A stretch of DNA of 64,000 bases from Methylosinus sporium. Its GTDB lineage: Bacteria; Pseudomonadota; Alphaproteobacteria; Rhizobiales; Beijerinckiaceae. The stretch lies in assembly GCF_003113265.1 (NCBI RefSeq), contig NZ_PUIV01000011.1:32529-96528 (forward strand), in the 5' to 3' direction. Below are positions 26,568 through 37,100 of the stretch, in pieces; position 1 is the first letter of the stretch, and every line of letters starts with the position of its first letter. The notes under the pieces are model-generated. The model saw only the letters and a program-made list of their open reading frames with translations. It was not told where the DNA came from and ran no database searches. The position numbers and the translations under genes were made by a program.

Positions 26568-28760
26568 ATGCCGTCGAGCGAGGCGACGAGGCTGAGATTG
26601 CGCGTGACCGGCGCCGTGCAGGGCGTCGGCTTTCGGCCCTTCGTGCATTCGCTCGCCGACCGCTACGCCCTCGCCGGCTTCGTGCGCAATGATTCGCAAG
26701 GCGTGCTGATGGAGGTGGAAGGCGCGCGCGTCGATGATTTCGTCGCGGCGCTGAAACGCGAGCCGCCGCCGCTCGCGCGCATCGACACGCTGGAATGCGA
26801 GACGATCACGCCGCTGCGCGACGCGAAATTCTCGATCGAGCCGAGCCGCGACGGCAAGACGCAGACGCGCATCACGCCGGACGCCGCCGTCTGCGACGAC
26901 TGCCTGAGTGATCTCTTCGATCCGAAGAGCCGCTTCTATCTCTATCCTTTCGTCAATTGTACCCATTGCGGCCCACGCTACACGCTGACGCGGCGCCTGC
27001 CCTATGATCGTGCGCAAACCTCTATGGCGCCTTTCGCAATGTGCGAGGATTGCGCGCGCGATTACGCCGATCCGACCAACAGGCGCTTCCACGCGCAGCC
27101 GATCGCTTGCCCGAAATGTGGTCCGCGGCTCGATCATTCGATCGAGCAGATCGTCACGGCTCTCCAGAGCGGCGGAATCGTCGCGCTGAAAGGAATCGGC
27201 GGCTTTCACCTCCTCTGCGATGCGCGCAATGAAGCCGCCGTCGCCGAACTGCGCCGCCGCAAGGGCCGCGACGCCAAGCCCTTCGCCATTATGGTCGCCG
27301 ACGCTGCGGCGGCGACGGGCGCCGGCCTCTTCGACGCGCAATCGCTACGCCTGCTGCAATCGCGCGCGCGGCCCATCGTCATCGTCGAAAAGCGCGAGGA
27401 CTTCGCTCCCTCCATCGCGCCCTGCCTCTCGCGCATCGGCGTCATTCTGCCCTATGCGCCGCTGCATCGTCTGCTGTTTCACGCCGCCGCGGATCTGGCG
27501 CTCGTCGCCACCAGCGCCAATCCGAGCGGCGAGCCGCTGATCGTCGATGACGACGAGGCGCGCGAGAAGCTCGCCTCCATCGCCGATCTCATCGTCGGCC
27601 ATGATCGCGCCATCGTCGCGCGCGCGGACGATAGCGTGATGTCCGTCATCGCCGGCGCGCCCGCTTTCTTGCGTCGCGCGCGCGGTTTCATTCCCGAGCC
27701 CGTCGCGCTTACGAATGACGGCCCCGACACTCTGGCGCTCGGCGCGCATCTCAAATCCACCATCACCGTCACGCGCGGACGCGAGGCTTTCGTCTCGACG
27801 CATATCGGCTCGCTCGACGATCGCGCGACGATCGATTTCTTTCGCGAAACCATCGCGCGAATGCTCGACATTCTCGATGTGAAGCCCGAGCGCGTCGCCT
27901 GCGATCTCCACCCTGATCTCGCCTCGACGCGCTACGCCGAAGAGACCGGCCTGCCCGTCATTCGCGTGCAGCATCACGCCGCCCATATCGCCGCGATCGC
28001 CGCCGAGCATAAAATCGAAGGCCCCGTCCTCGGCGCTGCGCTCGACGGCCATGGCTATGGCGACGACGGCGGCGCCTGGGGCGGCGAGCTGATGCTGGTC
28101 GATGAAGGCTATTGGCGCCGGCTGGGCCATATCGCGCCTCTGCCGCTGCCCGGCGGCGACCGCGCCGCGCGCGAGCCTTGGCGCATGGGCGTCGCCGCGC
28201 TCGCCGCGCAGGACCGCTGCGGCGATGTGTTCGATCGCTTTCCCGGCATGGAGCTCGCCGGCAAAGTGGCCATGCTGGCGAGCGCGCCAAATGTCGCGCG
28301 AACGACGAGCCTCGGCCGCATGTTCGACGCCGCAGCTGCGTTGCTCGGCGTGCGGCTCATGCAGCAATATGAAGGGCAGGCGGCGATGGAGCTGGAGGCG
28401 CTGTGCAAAAGCCCGCGCGCGCTCGACAATGGCTACCGAATCGAGAGCCACATTCTCGATCTGACCAAGCTCTTCGCCGCGCTGCTGAAGCCAGGCCTCT
28501 CCGCAGCGCAGGGCGCCGAGCTGCTTCATGGAACGCTGATCGAAGCGCTCGCGCAATGGCTCCGCGCGGCGGCGCAAGCGCGCGGCCATACGCGCGTCGC
28601 GCTCGGCGGCGGCTGCATGATGAACAAAATTCTCGCCGAGGGTCTCGTCTCGCGCCTTCGCGATTTTGGAATAGAAGCGCTGCTCGCACGCGCTGCGCCG
28701 ACGAATGACGGCGGACTCTCGCTCGGCCAAGCCCATATTGCGCGAATGAGAAAGGTCTAA
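26568..28760 (+). CDS. hypF: Carbamoyltransferase HypF
   Basis: HypF makes the cyanide ligands of the active-site iron, starting from carbamoyl phosphate and passing a carbamoyl group to HypE. The 730-residue protein shows all modules in order. These are an acylphosphatase domain (GAVQGVGFRPFVHSLA), zinc fingers (CDDCLSDL, CTHCGPRYT, CEDCARDY, CPKCGP), a YrdC-like domain (GGFHLLCDARNEAAV, KRKGRDAKPFAIM-type), and a Kae1/TsaD-like domain (RVQHHAAHIAAIAAEH, DGHGYGDDGGAWGGE, LGGGCMMN). Full length. It follows hypB by 13 bp with a GAGGAG site. Confidence 0.97.
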   Translation: MPSSEATRLRLRVTGAVQGVGFRPFVHSLADRYALAGFVRNDSQGVLMEVEGARVDDFVAALKREPPPLARIDTLECETITPLRDAKFSIEPSRDGKTQTRITPDAAVCDDCLSDLFDPKSRFYLYPFVNCTHCGPRYTLTRRLPYDRAQTSMAPFAMCEDCARDYADPTNRRFHAQPIACPKCGPRLDHSIEQIVTALQSGGIVALKGIGGFHLLCDARNEAAVAELRRRKGRDAKPFAIMVADAAAATGAGLFDAQSLRLLQSRARPIVIVEKREDFAPSIAPCLSRIGVILPYAPLHRLLFHAAADLALVATSANPSGEPLIVDDDEAREKLASIADLIVGHDRAIVARADDSVMSVIAGAPAFLRRARGFIPEPVALTNDGPDTLALGAHLKSTITVTRGREAFVSTHIGSLDDRATIDFFRETIARMLDILDVKPERVACDLHPDLASTRYAEETGLPVIRVQHHAAHIAAIAAEHKIEGPVLGAALDGHGYGDDGGAWGGELMLVDEGYWRRLGHIAPLPLPGGDRAAREPWRMGVAALAAQDRCGDVFDRFPGMELAGKVAMLASAPNVARTTSLGRMFDAAAALLGVRLMQQYEGQAAMELEALCKSPRALDNGYRIESHILDLTKLFAALLKPGLSAAQGAELLHGTLIEALAQWLRAAAQARGHTRVALGGGCMMNKILAEGLVSRLRDFGIEALLARAAPTNDGGLSLGQAHIARMRKV

Positions 28761-28765
28761 CGCAG

Positions 28766-28996
28766 ATGTGCCTCGCCATTCCCGCTCGCGTTGAGGAACT
28801 GCTGCCCGACGATATGGCGCGCGTCAGCGTCGATGGCGTCGGCAAGCTGGTGTCGGTCGCGCTCGTCGATGGTCTCGCGATCGGCGATTATGTCGTGCTG
28901 CATGTCGGCTATGCGCTCGCCAAGATCGACGAGGAAGAGGCGATGGCGACGCTTGCTCTGCTGCGCGAGGCCGCGGCGCTGGGAGACGCGCAATGA
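28766..28996 (+). CDS. hypC: Hydrogenase assembly chaperone HypC
   Basis: 76-residue chaperone that carries the Fe(CN)2CO unit with HypD and delivers it to the large subunit. It begins MCLAIPARVEE with essential Cys2 and the MCxxIP motif, followed by the small OB-like barrel (YVVLHVGYALAKIDEEEA). It is shorter than the paralogue HupF (21733), lacking its C-terminal tail. It overlaps hypD by four bases. Confidence 0.96.
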   Translation: MCLAIPARVEELLPDDMARVSVDGVGKLVSVALVDGLAIGDYVVLHVGYALAKIDEEEAMATLALLREAAALGDAQ

Positions 28997-30126
28997 AGCA
29001 TGTCGACGAATATCGCGACGGCAATCTCGCCCGCGCCATAGCGCAGCGCATCGCCGCAGAAGCGCAGAGCGATCGGCAATATCGCTTCATGGAGTTTTGC
29101 GGCGGCCATACGCATGCGATCTCGCGCTATGGCATTGAGGATCTGCTGCCCGAGAATATTCGCCTCATTCACGGCCCCGGCTGCCCCGTCTGCGTGCTGC
29201 CGATGGGCCGCATAGACGACGCCATTCGCCTCGCCGCGCGCGAGGAGGTGACGCTCTGCACCTATGCCGATCTGATGCGCGTGCCCGCCTCCGGCGGCTC
29301 CAGCCTGATGAAAGCCAAGGCGAACGGCGCTGATATTCGCATGGTCTATTCGACGCTCGACGCCATCGCCATCGCCGAGAAGGAGCCGCAGCGCCAAGTC
29401 GTCTTCTTCGCCATAGGCTTCGAGACGACGACGCCGCCGACCGCGCTCGCCATTCGCCTCGCGCAGAAGAAGGGCCTCAAGAATTTCTCGATCTTCTGCA
29501 ATCATGTGCTGACGCCGGCGGCGATGCAGGCCATTCTCGACACCGATAATGGCGTCGAGATCGAAGGCTTCGTCGGCCCCGCGCATGTCTCCACCGTCAT
29601 CGGCTCCGCGCCCTATCGACGTTTCGCCAGCGATTATCACAAGCCCGTCGTCATCGCCGGCTTCGAGCCGCTGGATGTACTGCAGGCCATTTTGATGCTG
29701 CTGCGGCAGATCAACGAGGGCCGCTGCGAGATCGAGAATCAATATCGCCGCGCCGTCACCGAGAGCGGTAACGCCAAAGCCATCGACGAAGTCGCGGAGA
29801 TTTTCGACCTGCGCGAGGCCTTCGAGTGGCGCGGGCTCGGCGAGATTCCGCACAGCGCGCTGAAGCTGCGCGAAGCCTACGCCGACTATGACGCAGAGCG
29901 CCGCTTCGCCATGGAGACCAAGCCGGCGCGCGATAATCCGGCCTGCGAATGCGGCGCGATTCTGCGCGGGCAGAAGCGCCCGCAGGACTGCAAGCTGTTC
30001 GGCGTCGCCTGCACGCCGGAGACGCCAATGGGCTCCTGCATGGTCTCCTCGGAAGGTTCTTGCGCGGCCTATTGGGCTTATGGAAGATTCCGGCAATATC
30101 AAAACGAAGCGCGGAAAGCGTCATGA
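28993..30126 (+). CDS. hypD: Hydrogenase maturation iron-sulfur protein HypD
   Basis: Scaffold with HypC on which the Fe(CN)2CO group is assembled. The 377-residue protein carries the catalytic EFCGGHTHA and GPGCPVCVLP motifs, GFETTTPPTA, and a C-terminal [4Fe-4S] cysteine set in the last 65 residues (CECG, QDCKLFG, ACTPETPMGSCMVSSEGSC). It overlaps both neighbours by four bases. Confidence 0.97.
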   Translation: MKHVDEYRDGNLARAIAQRIAAEAQSDRQYRFMEFCGGHTHAISRYGIEDLLPENIRLIHGPGCPVCVLPMGRIDDAIRLAAREEVTLCTYADLMRVPASGGSSLMKAKANGADIRMVYSTLDAIAIAEKEPQRQVVFFAIGFETTTPPTALAIRLAQKKGLKNFSIFCNHVLTPAAMQAILDTDNGVEIEGFVGPAHVSTVIGSAPYRRFASDYHKPVVIAGFEPLDVLQAILMLLRQINEGRCEIENQYRRAVTESGNAKAIDEVAEIFDLREAFEWRGLGEIPHSALKLREAYADYDAERRFAMETKPARDNPACECGAILRGQKRPQDCKLFGVACTPETPMGSCMVSSEGSCAAYWAYGRFRQYQNEARKAS

Positions 30127-31172
30127 ACAAGCATGAGCCGGGGGGCCGCAAGCTCGATCTCCGCAATGGCCGCGTGGAGCTATCGCACGGCTCCGGCGGA
30201 CGCGCCATGGCGCGGCTGATCGGCGAGATTTTTTACGCCGCCTTCGACAATGAATGGCTCGCCGCTGGCAATGATCAAGCGGCCTTCGACATTCCCGCCG
30301 GACGCATGGCGATGACGACGGACGGCTATGTCGTCTCGCCCTTGTTCTTTCCGGGCGGCGATATCGGCAAGCTCGCCGTGCATGGCACGATCAACGACAT
30401 CGCCATGGCCGGCGCGCGGCCGCTGCATATGTCGGCGAGCTTCATCGTAGAGGAAGGCTTTCCGCTCGCCGAGCTGAAGCTGATTGCAGAGAGCATGGGT
30501 GAAGCTTCGCGCGCGGCCGGCGTCGCCATCGTCACCGGCGACACCAAAGTGGTGGAGCGCGGCAAGGCGGATGGCGTCTTTATCTCGACGAGCTGCGTCG
30601 GGATCATTCCGGCCGGGCTCGCGCTATCAGGCGACAAGGCGCGGCCAGGCGATGTCGTGCTGCTCTCCGGCTCCATCGGCGATCATGGCGTCGCGGTCAT
30701 GTCGAAGCGCGAGAATCTCTCCTTCGATACAGAAGTTCTGTCCGACACGGCGGCGCTGCACGAGCTCGTCGCCGCAATGGTGGAGACCGCTGGCGACGCG
30801 ATTCGTCTGATGCGAGATCCGACGCGCGGCGGCGTGGCGGCGACGCTCAATGAGATCGCGCATCAATCACGCGTCGGCGTGCGCATCGACGAGAAAGCCA
30901 TCCCCGTCGCGCCGCAAGTGGCCGCCGCCTGCGAGCTGCTGGGGCTCGATCCTCTGCATGTCGCCAATGAGGGCAAGCTCCTCGCCGTGGTCACGTGCGA
31001 GGCCGCCGATGCGCTGCTCGCCGCGATGCGCGCGCATCCGCTGGGCGCGCAAGCGGCGCGCATCGGCGAGATCGTCGCTGATGAGCATTGCTTCGTGCAG
31101 ATGACGACCGCTTTCGGCGGCGGCCGCATCATCGACTGGCTCTCCGGCGAGCAATTGCCGCGCATCTGCTGA
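30123..31172 (+). CDS. hypE: Carbamoyl dehydratase HypE
   Basis: HypE accepts the carbamoyl group on its C-terminal cysteine and dehydrates it with ATP to a thiocyanate. The 349-residue product ends PRIC, with the required terminal Cys349. ATP-binding motifs of the PurM-like fold are visible: LSHGSGGRAM, TTDGYVVSPLFFPGGDIGKLAVHGTINDIAMAGA, GDTKVV and RDPTRGGVA. ATG 30123 overlaps the hypD stop; the longer frame is read through hypD. Confidence 0.97.
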   Translation: MNKHEPGGRKLDLRNGRVELSHGSGGRAMARLIGEIFYAAFDNEWLAAGNDQAAFDIPAGRMAMTTDGYVVSPLFFPGGDIGKLAVHGTINDIAMAGARPLHMSASFIVEEGFPLAELKLIAESMGEASRAAGVAIVTGDTKVVERGKADGVFISTSCVGIIPAGLALSGDKARPGDVVLLSGSIGDHGVAVMSKRENLSFDTEVLSDTAALHELVAAMVETAGDAIRLMRDPTRGGVAATLNEIAHQSRVGVRIDEKAIPVAPQVAAACELLGLDPLHVANEGKLLAVVTCEAADALLAAMRAHPLGAQAARIGEIVADEHCFVQMTTAFGGGRIIDWLSGEQLPRIC

Positions 31173-31184
31173 GCGAGAGGCGAG

Positions 31185-32681
31185 ATGAACAAGCGCGAGA
31201 ACCGCAGCGAGATGGAGAGCGAAGCGACGCCGATCTCCCGCGGCGCCACTGTGCTCATCGTCGACGACGAGAAGCGCTCGCTCGAATCGCTGCGCCGCGT
31301 GCTCGGCGGCGAGTTTCAGATCGTCTGCGCGAGCAGCGCCGCCGAGGCGGAGGCCGTGCTCGCCGGCGATTTGGTGCAGGTGATCCTCTGCGATCAGCGA
31401 ATGCCGGGCGAGAGCGGCGTCGAATTTTTGACGCGCGTGCGCGAGCATTGGCCGGAGCCGGTGCGCATGATCATCTCCGGCTATACGGATGCGGAAGATA
31501 TTATCGCCGGCGTCAATGAGGCCGGCATTTTTCAATATGTGACCAAACCCTGGGACCCCGACAAGCTCATCCAATCGGTGCGCGAGGCGGCGCAGCTCTA
31601 CGCGGCGCAGAAGGATGGCGGCGCCGCGCCGCCGCTCGAGGCCAAGCCCTCGCATGAGCGATTACAGCGGCTCGCCAGCGACAGGCGCCGGGCCGAGCGA
31701 CGCATGTTCGAATTCGGCCGCATCGTCCATGCGCCGGAAAGTCCGATGCGCCAGACGCTCGCGCTGGCGCGGCGCGCGGCGGAATACGACATCTCCGTGC
31801 TCATCACCGGCGCCTCGGGCACCGGCAAGGAGCTGCTGGCCCGCGCCATTCATCACGGCTCGGCGCGCGGCGAGAAGAGTTTCGTCGTCGAGAATTGCGG
31901 CGCGCTGCCGGATGAATTGCTCGAGAGCGAATTGTTCGGCTGTAAGAAAGGCGCGTTCACCGGCGCCTATCAGGATCGCGTCGGCCTGTTCGAGGTCGCC
32001 GATGGCGGCTCGATCTTTCTCGACGAAATCGGCGAGACCTCGCCGTCCTTCCAAGTGAAGCTGCTGCGCGTGCTGCAGGAAGGCGAAATTCGGCCGCTCG
32101 GCGCGCAGCGTCCGCGCCGCGTCGACGTTCGCGTCATCGCCGCCACCAATCGCAATATCGTCGCCGATGTGGAGGCGGGACGCTTTCGCCGCGATCTCTA
32201 TTATCGCCTCGCCGCTTTTCCGATTCACCTGCCTCCCCTCAGCGAGCGGCGCTGCGATATCGCCATCATCGCCGCGCGCATACTCGTCGCCGTGAACCAG
32301 ACCTTCAATCGGCGCGTGCCGGGCTTCGAGCCGGAAACGCTGCGGCTGTTGGAGCGCTATGGCTGGCCCGGCAATGTGCGCGAGCTGCACAATGAGATTC
32401 AGCGCATGGTGGCGCTGAGCGACGGCGACGCCAATCTGCCGCCAGGCCTGCTGTCGCCTTGCATAACCGATCATCGTGCGACGACCACATGCGACGACCA
32501 GCAGCGCTTCACGCTGAAGGAGCGCGTCGAGATGCTGGAATGCGCGTTGATCAAGGAATCTCTGGAGCGCAACGGACGCAACATCAGCCATGTGGCCGAC
32601 GAGCTCGGACTGTCGCGCGTCGGCCTGCGCAGCAAGATCGCCCGCTATGACATCTCCCGCGTCGTCGATGACGAAAGCTGA
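31185..32681 (+). CDS. hupR: Sigma-54 response regulator of hydrogenase genes (HupR/HoxA)
   Basis: NtrC-type activator of hup operons. 498 residues in three parts. The receiver domain has Asp70 ([10 protein letters not shown]). The AAA+ domain has Walker A GASGTGKE (209-216), the sigma-54 contact GAFTGA (256-261) and DEIGE. A Fis-type helix-turn-helix lies at the C-terminus ([19 protein letters not shown]). In known HupR/HoxA systems the unphosphorylated form activates and the kinase inactivates it in the absence of H2. Its likely targets are the sigma-54 promoters at 16985 and 22154. It follows hypE by 12 bp and overlaps hupT by 14 bp. Confidence 0.93.
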   Translation: MNKRENRSEMESEATPISRGATVLIVDDEKRSLESLRRVLGGEFQIVCASSAAEAEAVLAGDLVQVILCDQRMPGESGVEFLTRVREHWPEPVRMIISGYTDAEDIIAGVNEAGIFQYVTKPWDPDKLIQSVREAAQLYAAQKDGGAAPPLEAKPSHERLQRLASDRRRAERRMFEFGRIVHAPESPMRQTLALARRAAEYDISVLITGASGTGKELLARAIHHGSARGEKSFVVENCGALPDELLESELFGCKKGAFTGAYQDRVGLFEVADGGSIFLDEIGETSPSFQVKLLRVLQEGEIRPLGAQRPRRVDVRVIAATNRNIVADVEAGRFRRDLYYRLAAFPIHLPPLSERRCDIAIIAARILVAVNQTFNRRVPGFEPETLRLLERYGWPGNVRELHNEIQRMVALSDGDANLPPGLLSPCITDHRATTTCDDQQRFTLKERVEMLECALIKESLERNGRNISHVADELGLSRVGLRSKIARYDISRVVDDES

Positions 32682-34050
32682 CGTCAAATCCTATGCCAAG
32701 CACGGCGATCTCATCGCGCTCGTCGCAGGCAAGGAGGAGATTGCGCTGTCGGAGGGCGGCGAGTCCGTCTGGCTCGAGGTCATCAAGAAGATGGACGAGG
32801 TCTATGCGGACCTCATCGGCTATGAGGCCGATCTCGAGCGCAAGAATGGCGAGCTGGAAGCAGCGCGCAATTTCATTCAGAGCGTCATCGCCTCCGTCTC
32901 GGACGTGCTGATCGTCTGTGACGAGCGCGGCGCCATTCTGCAAGTCAATCCCGCTTTCGAGGCGCTCGCTGGGCGCGGCGAGGAGGAGCTGAAAGGCGCC
33001 TCTGTGGCGACGCTGTTCATCGTGGAGGACGAGGCGCGCGCCGCCGCCATCGTCGCCGGACAGGCGCGCGAACCGACCAGCGTCGAATCGCGTTTCCGCA
33101 CGAGCAACGGCCCGTCCGATCTGATGGCGATCAATTGCTCGCCTCTGTTCGATTCGGATGGGCGCAGAGCCGGCGCCGTCTTCACTGGCCGGCCGATCGG
33201 CGAATTGCGCCGCGCCTATGAGGCGCTGCATCGCGCCCATGTCGATCTGCAACAGGCGCAATCGCGCCTCGTCGAGCAAGAGAAAATGGCGAGCCTCGGC
33301 CGTCTCGTCGCCGGCGTCGCGCATGAGCTCAATAATCCGATCAGCTTCGTCTATGGCAATATTCATACGCTCGACCGCTATCGCAAGGCGATCGCCGCCT
33401 ATCTCGAGGCGATTCATGCCGGCGCGAGCGCGAAGGAGCGCGAGACGCTGCGCCGCGCGAGCGGCATAGACGCCATTCTCTCCGATCTCCAGCCCTTGAT
33501 CGACGGCACGCTGGAAGGCGCCGTGCGCATCAGCGAGATCGTCAAGAATTTGCGGCGTCTCTCCTTCAGCACCAAGGCGCCGCGCGAGGCGGTGTCATTG
33601 TCGAAAGTGGTGGAGACCGCCGCGCAATGGGCCTCGCGGAGCAAGAAGGCCAAAGCGCGCATCGTCGCCGATCTCGAGCCCGAGCTCTACGCCTCGGGAC
33701 AGAGCGGCCAGATTCATTCGGTGCTGGTCAATCTCATCGACAATGCGCTCGACGCCGTGCGCGAGGTGGAGCAGCCGATCGTCTCCATCACCACGCGCGG
33801 CGAAGGCGATTGCGCGATCGTGGTCGTGGACGACAATGGCAAGGGCGTGCCGGAGGCGCTGCGCGGCCGGATCTTCGAGCCCTTCTTCACCACCAAGGCC
33901 GTCGGCGAAGGCACCGGGCTCGGATTGTGGATCAGCTATTCGATCGCCCATGAGCATGGCGGCTCGATCGAATACGAAGCGCCGCCCGAAGGCGGCGCGC
34001 GTTTCACGCTTCGATTGCCGCGCGCCGAGGACGGCGAGACGCGAACCTGA
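32668..34050 (+). CDS. hupT: Soluble H2-signalling histidine kinase (HupT/HoxJ)
   Basis: Sensor kinase that receives the H2 signal from HupUV and phosphorylates HupR. 460 residues without membrane segments. A PAS domain occupies about residues 65-180 (SVSDVLIVCDERGAILQVNPAFE) and is followed by a coiled stretch. The dimerisation/phosphoacceptor helix has His219 (GVAHELNNPI). The ATPase domain has LVNLIDNALDAV, VVDDNGKGVP and GTGLGLWIS. ATG 32668 lies inside the hupR end, so translation is coupled. Lack of membrane spans fits a cytoplasmic partner of HupUV. Confidence 0.93.
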   Translation: MTKADVKSYAKHGDLIALVAGKEEIALSEGGESVWLEVIKKMDEVYADLIGYEADLERKNGELEAARNFIQSVIASVSDVLIVCDERGAILQVNPAFEALAGRGEEELKGASVATLFIVEDEARAAAIVAGQAREPTSVESRFRTSNGPSDLMAINCSPLFDSDGRRAGAVFTGRPIGELRRAYEALHRAHVDLQQAQSRLVEQEKMASLGRLVAGVAHELNNPISFVYGNIHTLDRYRKAIAAYLEAIHAGASAKERETLRRASGIDAILSDLQPLIDGTLEGAVRISEIVKNLRRLSFSTKAPREAVSLSKVVETAAQWASRSKKAKARIVADLEPELYASGQSGQIHSVLVNLIDNALDAVREVEQPIVSITTRGEGDCAIVVVDDNGKGVPEALRGRIFEPFFTTKAVGEGTGLGLWISYSIAHEHGGSIEYEAPPEGGARFTLRLPRAEDGETRT

Positions 34051-34092
34051 AGACCCGCGGCCCGGGGGTGGGGCGGTGGACCGCGAGTCTTC
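34049..34092 (+). terminator. Hairpin after hupT, between convergent operons
   Basis: GAAGACCCGCGG and CCGCGAGTCTTC pair over 11 of 12 positions around a 20-base GC-rich loop, beginning at the hupT stop. There is no long T-run, so termination is inferred; it separates hupT from the oppositely oriented efflux operon. Confidence 0.5.
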
Positions 34093-34113
34093 GGCTCCGC
34101 ATATGCCGTCGCC

Positions 34114-37100
34114 TCAAGAGGCGACGACGCGAATCTTATTCTCGCCATGCGCGTCATGCGCATCATCGAAATCGACGGCGCTCGCTTCGCGCGTCTTCGA
34201 GTGATCTGCGGCGAGCACGAGATAGACCGCCGGCAGCACGAAGAGCGTGAACAATGTGCCGATCGACAGGCCCGAGGCGATGACGAGGCCCATATTGTAG
34301 CGCGAGGCCGCGCCGGCGCCGCTCGCCATGATGAGCGGCAGCACGCCGAGCACCATCGCCGCCGTCGTCATCAGGATCGGCCGCAGGCGGATCGAGGTCG
34401 CGTCTATGATCGCCTCATATTTCGACTTGCCGAGATGCTGCTGCTCATTGGCGAATTCGACGATGAGAATGCCGTGCTTGCTGATGAGGCCCATCAGTGT
34501 GACGAGGCCCACCTGCGTGTAGATGTTGATGCTCGCGCCGCCGAAGCCCAGCATGATGAAGACGAGCGCGCCGGCGATCGACATGGGCACGGAGACGAGA
34601 ATGATGAGCGGATCGCGGAAGCTCTCGAATTGCGCCGCGAGCGCCAGGAAGATGATGATCAGCGCGAAGCCGAAGGTCACGGCGAAGCCGCTCGACTCCT
34701 GCACGAACTGCCGCGAGGCGCCAGCGTAGTCGATCGTGTAGGCGGGCGGCAGCGTTTGCGCAGCGACCTCTTTCAACGTCTCCAACGCCTCGCCGGCAAT
34801 GACGCCCGGGGCAGCGACGCCGGAGATGGTGAAGGAGTTGATCTGCTGGAAGTGGTTGAGCGATTCCGGCACGACCATGGTCTGGAACTTCGCCACCGTC
34901 GACAGCGGCACGGAGGAGCCGTCCGCGGTCTTGATGTAATAGCTCAATATCTGATCCGGATTGAGCCGGAACTGCTGCGCCATCTGCGGGATGACCTTGT
35001 ACGAGCGTCCGTCCAGCCCGAAATATTGCGTGTAGCCGCCGCTCAGCCCCGTGGTGAGCGCGCCGCCGACGTCGACCATTTTGAGCCCCAGCTGCGCCGT
35101 CTTCTCGCGATCGATGACGAGCGACATCTGCGGCTGGTCGATCTTCAGATCGGTGTCGAGGAACATGAACTTGCCCGTCGCCAGCGCCTTGGAGAGGAAG
35201 TCGCGCGAGATGTCGTTCATCTTCTCGAACGTGTCGGTGCTCTGCACCACGAATTGAATCGGCAGACCATTCGAGCCCGGCAGCGGTTGGGGCTGGAAGG
35301 TGACGAGACGCTGCCCCGGCACCGCCTGCGCCAGCTCCTGCTGCAGCGTCTGCTGCATCTGCTCGGCGCCGATCTTGCGCTTGTCGGCCGGCGTGAGAAC
35401 GAGGCCGCCGAAGATGAGGCCGGGCGTGACGATCTGGAACGAACTCGTCATTTCGGGATGCTTGGCGAAGGTCTTGTAGACCTGATCGCCATAGAAGAGC
35501 TTCTGCTTCAGCGTGGCGTTGGGCGCGGATGTCGATTGCGCGAAGACGACGCCTTGGTCTTCGTTGGGCGCGAGCTCGTTCTTCGAGTTCGAATAGAGCC
35601 AATAGATGCTCACGAGCACGAGGCCGCCGAAAGCGAGCGTCACCGGGACGAAATGGAGCGAGCGCTCGAGCAGGCGCTGATAGCGCTCCTTGAGCCACTC
35701 CATTCTGGCGTCGATGGCGGCGACGATCTTCGTCTCCAGCGTCTCCTCGCCTTGTTGTGGCGCCTTCAGCACCAGCGCGCAGCTGACCGGAGAAAGAGTG
35801 AGAGCGATGATCGCCGAGACCGTCACCGAACCGGCGAGCGTGAAGGCGAATTCGACGAAGAGCGCGCCTGTGAGGCCGCCCTGAAAGCCGATCGGCACAT
35901 AGACGGCGATCAGCACGATCGTCATGGCGATGATCGGCCCGGCGAGTTCGCGCGCCGCCTGCAAGGCGGCGTCGAACGGCCTCAATCCGTCGGCGAGATG
36001 GCGATTGACATTCTCGACGACGATGATCGCGTCGTCGACGACGAGACCGATCGCAAGAACCAGCGCCAGCAGTGTGAGCAGATTGATCGAGAAGCCGAGC
36101 GCCAGCAGAATGGTGAATGTGCCGATGAGCGATAGCGGAATGGCGACGATCGGTATGACCACCGAGCGCCAGGAGCCGAGAAACAGAAACACGACGCCGG
36201 TGACGATGAGGATGGCCTCGATCAGCGTGTGAATCACCTCGTCGATCGAGCTGTTCACGAAGTCGGTCGTGTCATAGACGATATCGCTGTTGAGCCCCTG
36301 CGGCAGCGATTTCAGAATATCCGGATAGGCCTCTTTGACGCCTTTGACGACATCGAGGAGATTGGCGTTGGGCGCGACGAGAATGCCGATATAGACCGCC
36401 TGCTTGCCGTTGAACGCCACGGCGGATTCGTAATCTTCCGAGCCGAGCGTGACATTGGCGACGTCGCGCAGCTTCACATTGGCGCCGTTCACCTGCTTGA
36501 CGACGAGATTGCGGAACTCCTCGAGCGAATGCATCGAGGTCGCGGCGGTGAGCGTCACCTGCACCATCTCGCCCTTGGTCGAGCCGAGGCCGGCGATATA
36601 GTCATTGCCCTGCAACGACGCGCTGAGCTCGCTGGCGGTGAGGCCATAGGCGGCGAGCTTGACCGGATCGAGCCACGCCCGCAGCGCGAAAGTCTTGCCG
36701 CCGATGAGCTCGGCCGTCTGCACGCCCGGCACCGATTGCAGGCGCGGCTGCACGACGCGGATCAGATAATCGGTAACCTGGCTCGACGTCAGAATATCGC
36801 TATTGAAGCCGATATACATGGCGTCGGTGGTCTGGCCGATCTTCACCGTGATGACCGGCCGCTGCACGGCGGACGGCAGCTGATTGAGCACCGAATCGAT
36901 CTTGGTGCTGATCTCGGTCAGCGCCTTGCCGGAATCATAGTTGAGCCGCAGATTGGCGGTGATCGTGCTCGTTCCGACCTGGCTCGTCGAGGTGAGATAG
37001 TCGATGCCGTTGGCCTGCGCGATGGCGTTCTCGAGCGGCGTGGTGACGAAGCCGGCGACAGTCGCGGGATCGGCGCCGAAATAGGAGGTCGTCACCGTGA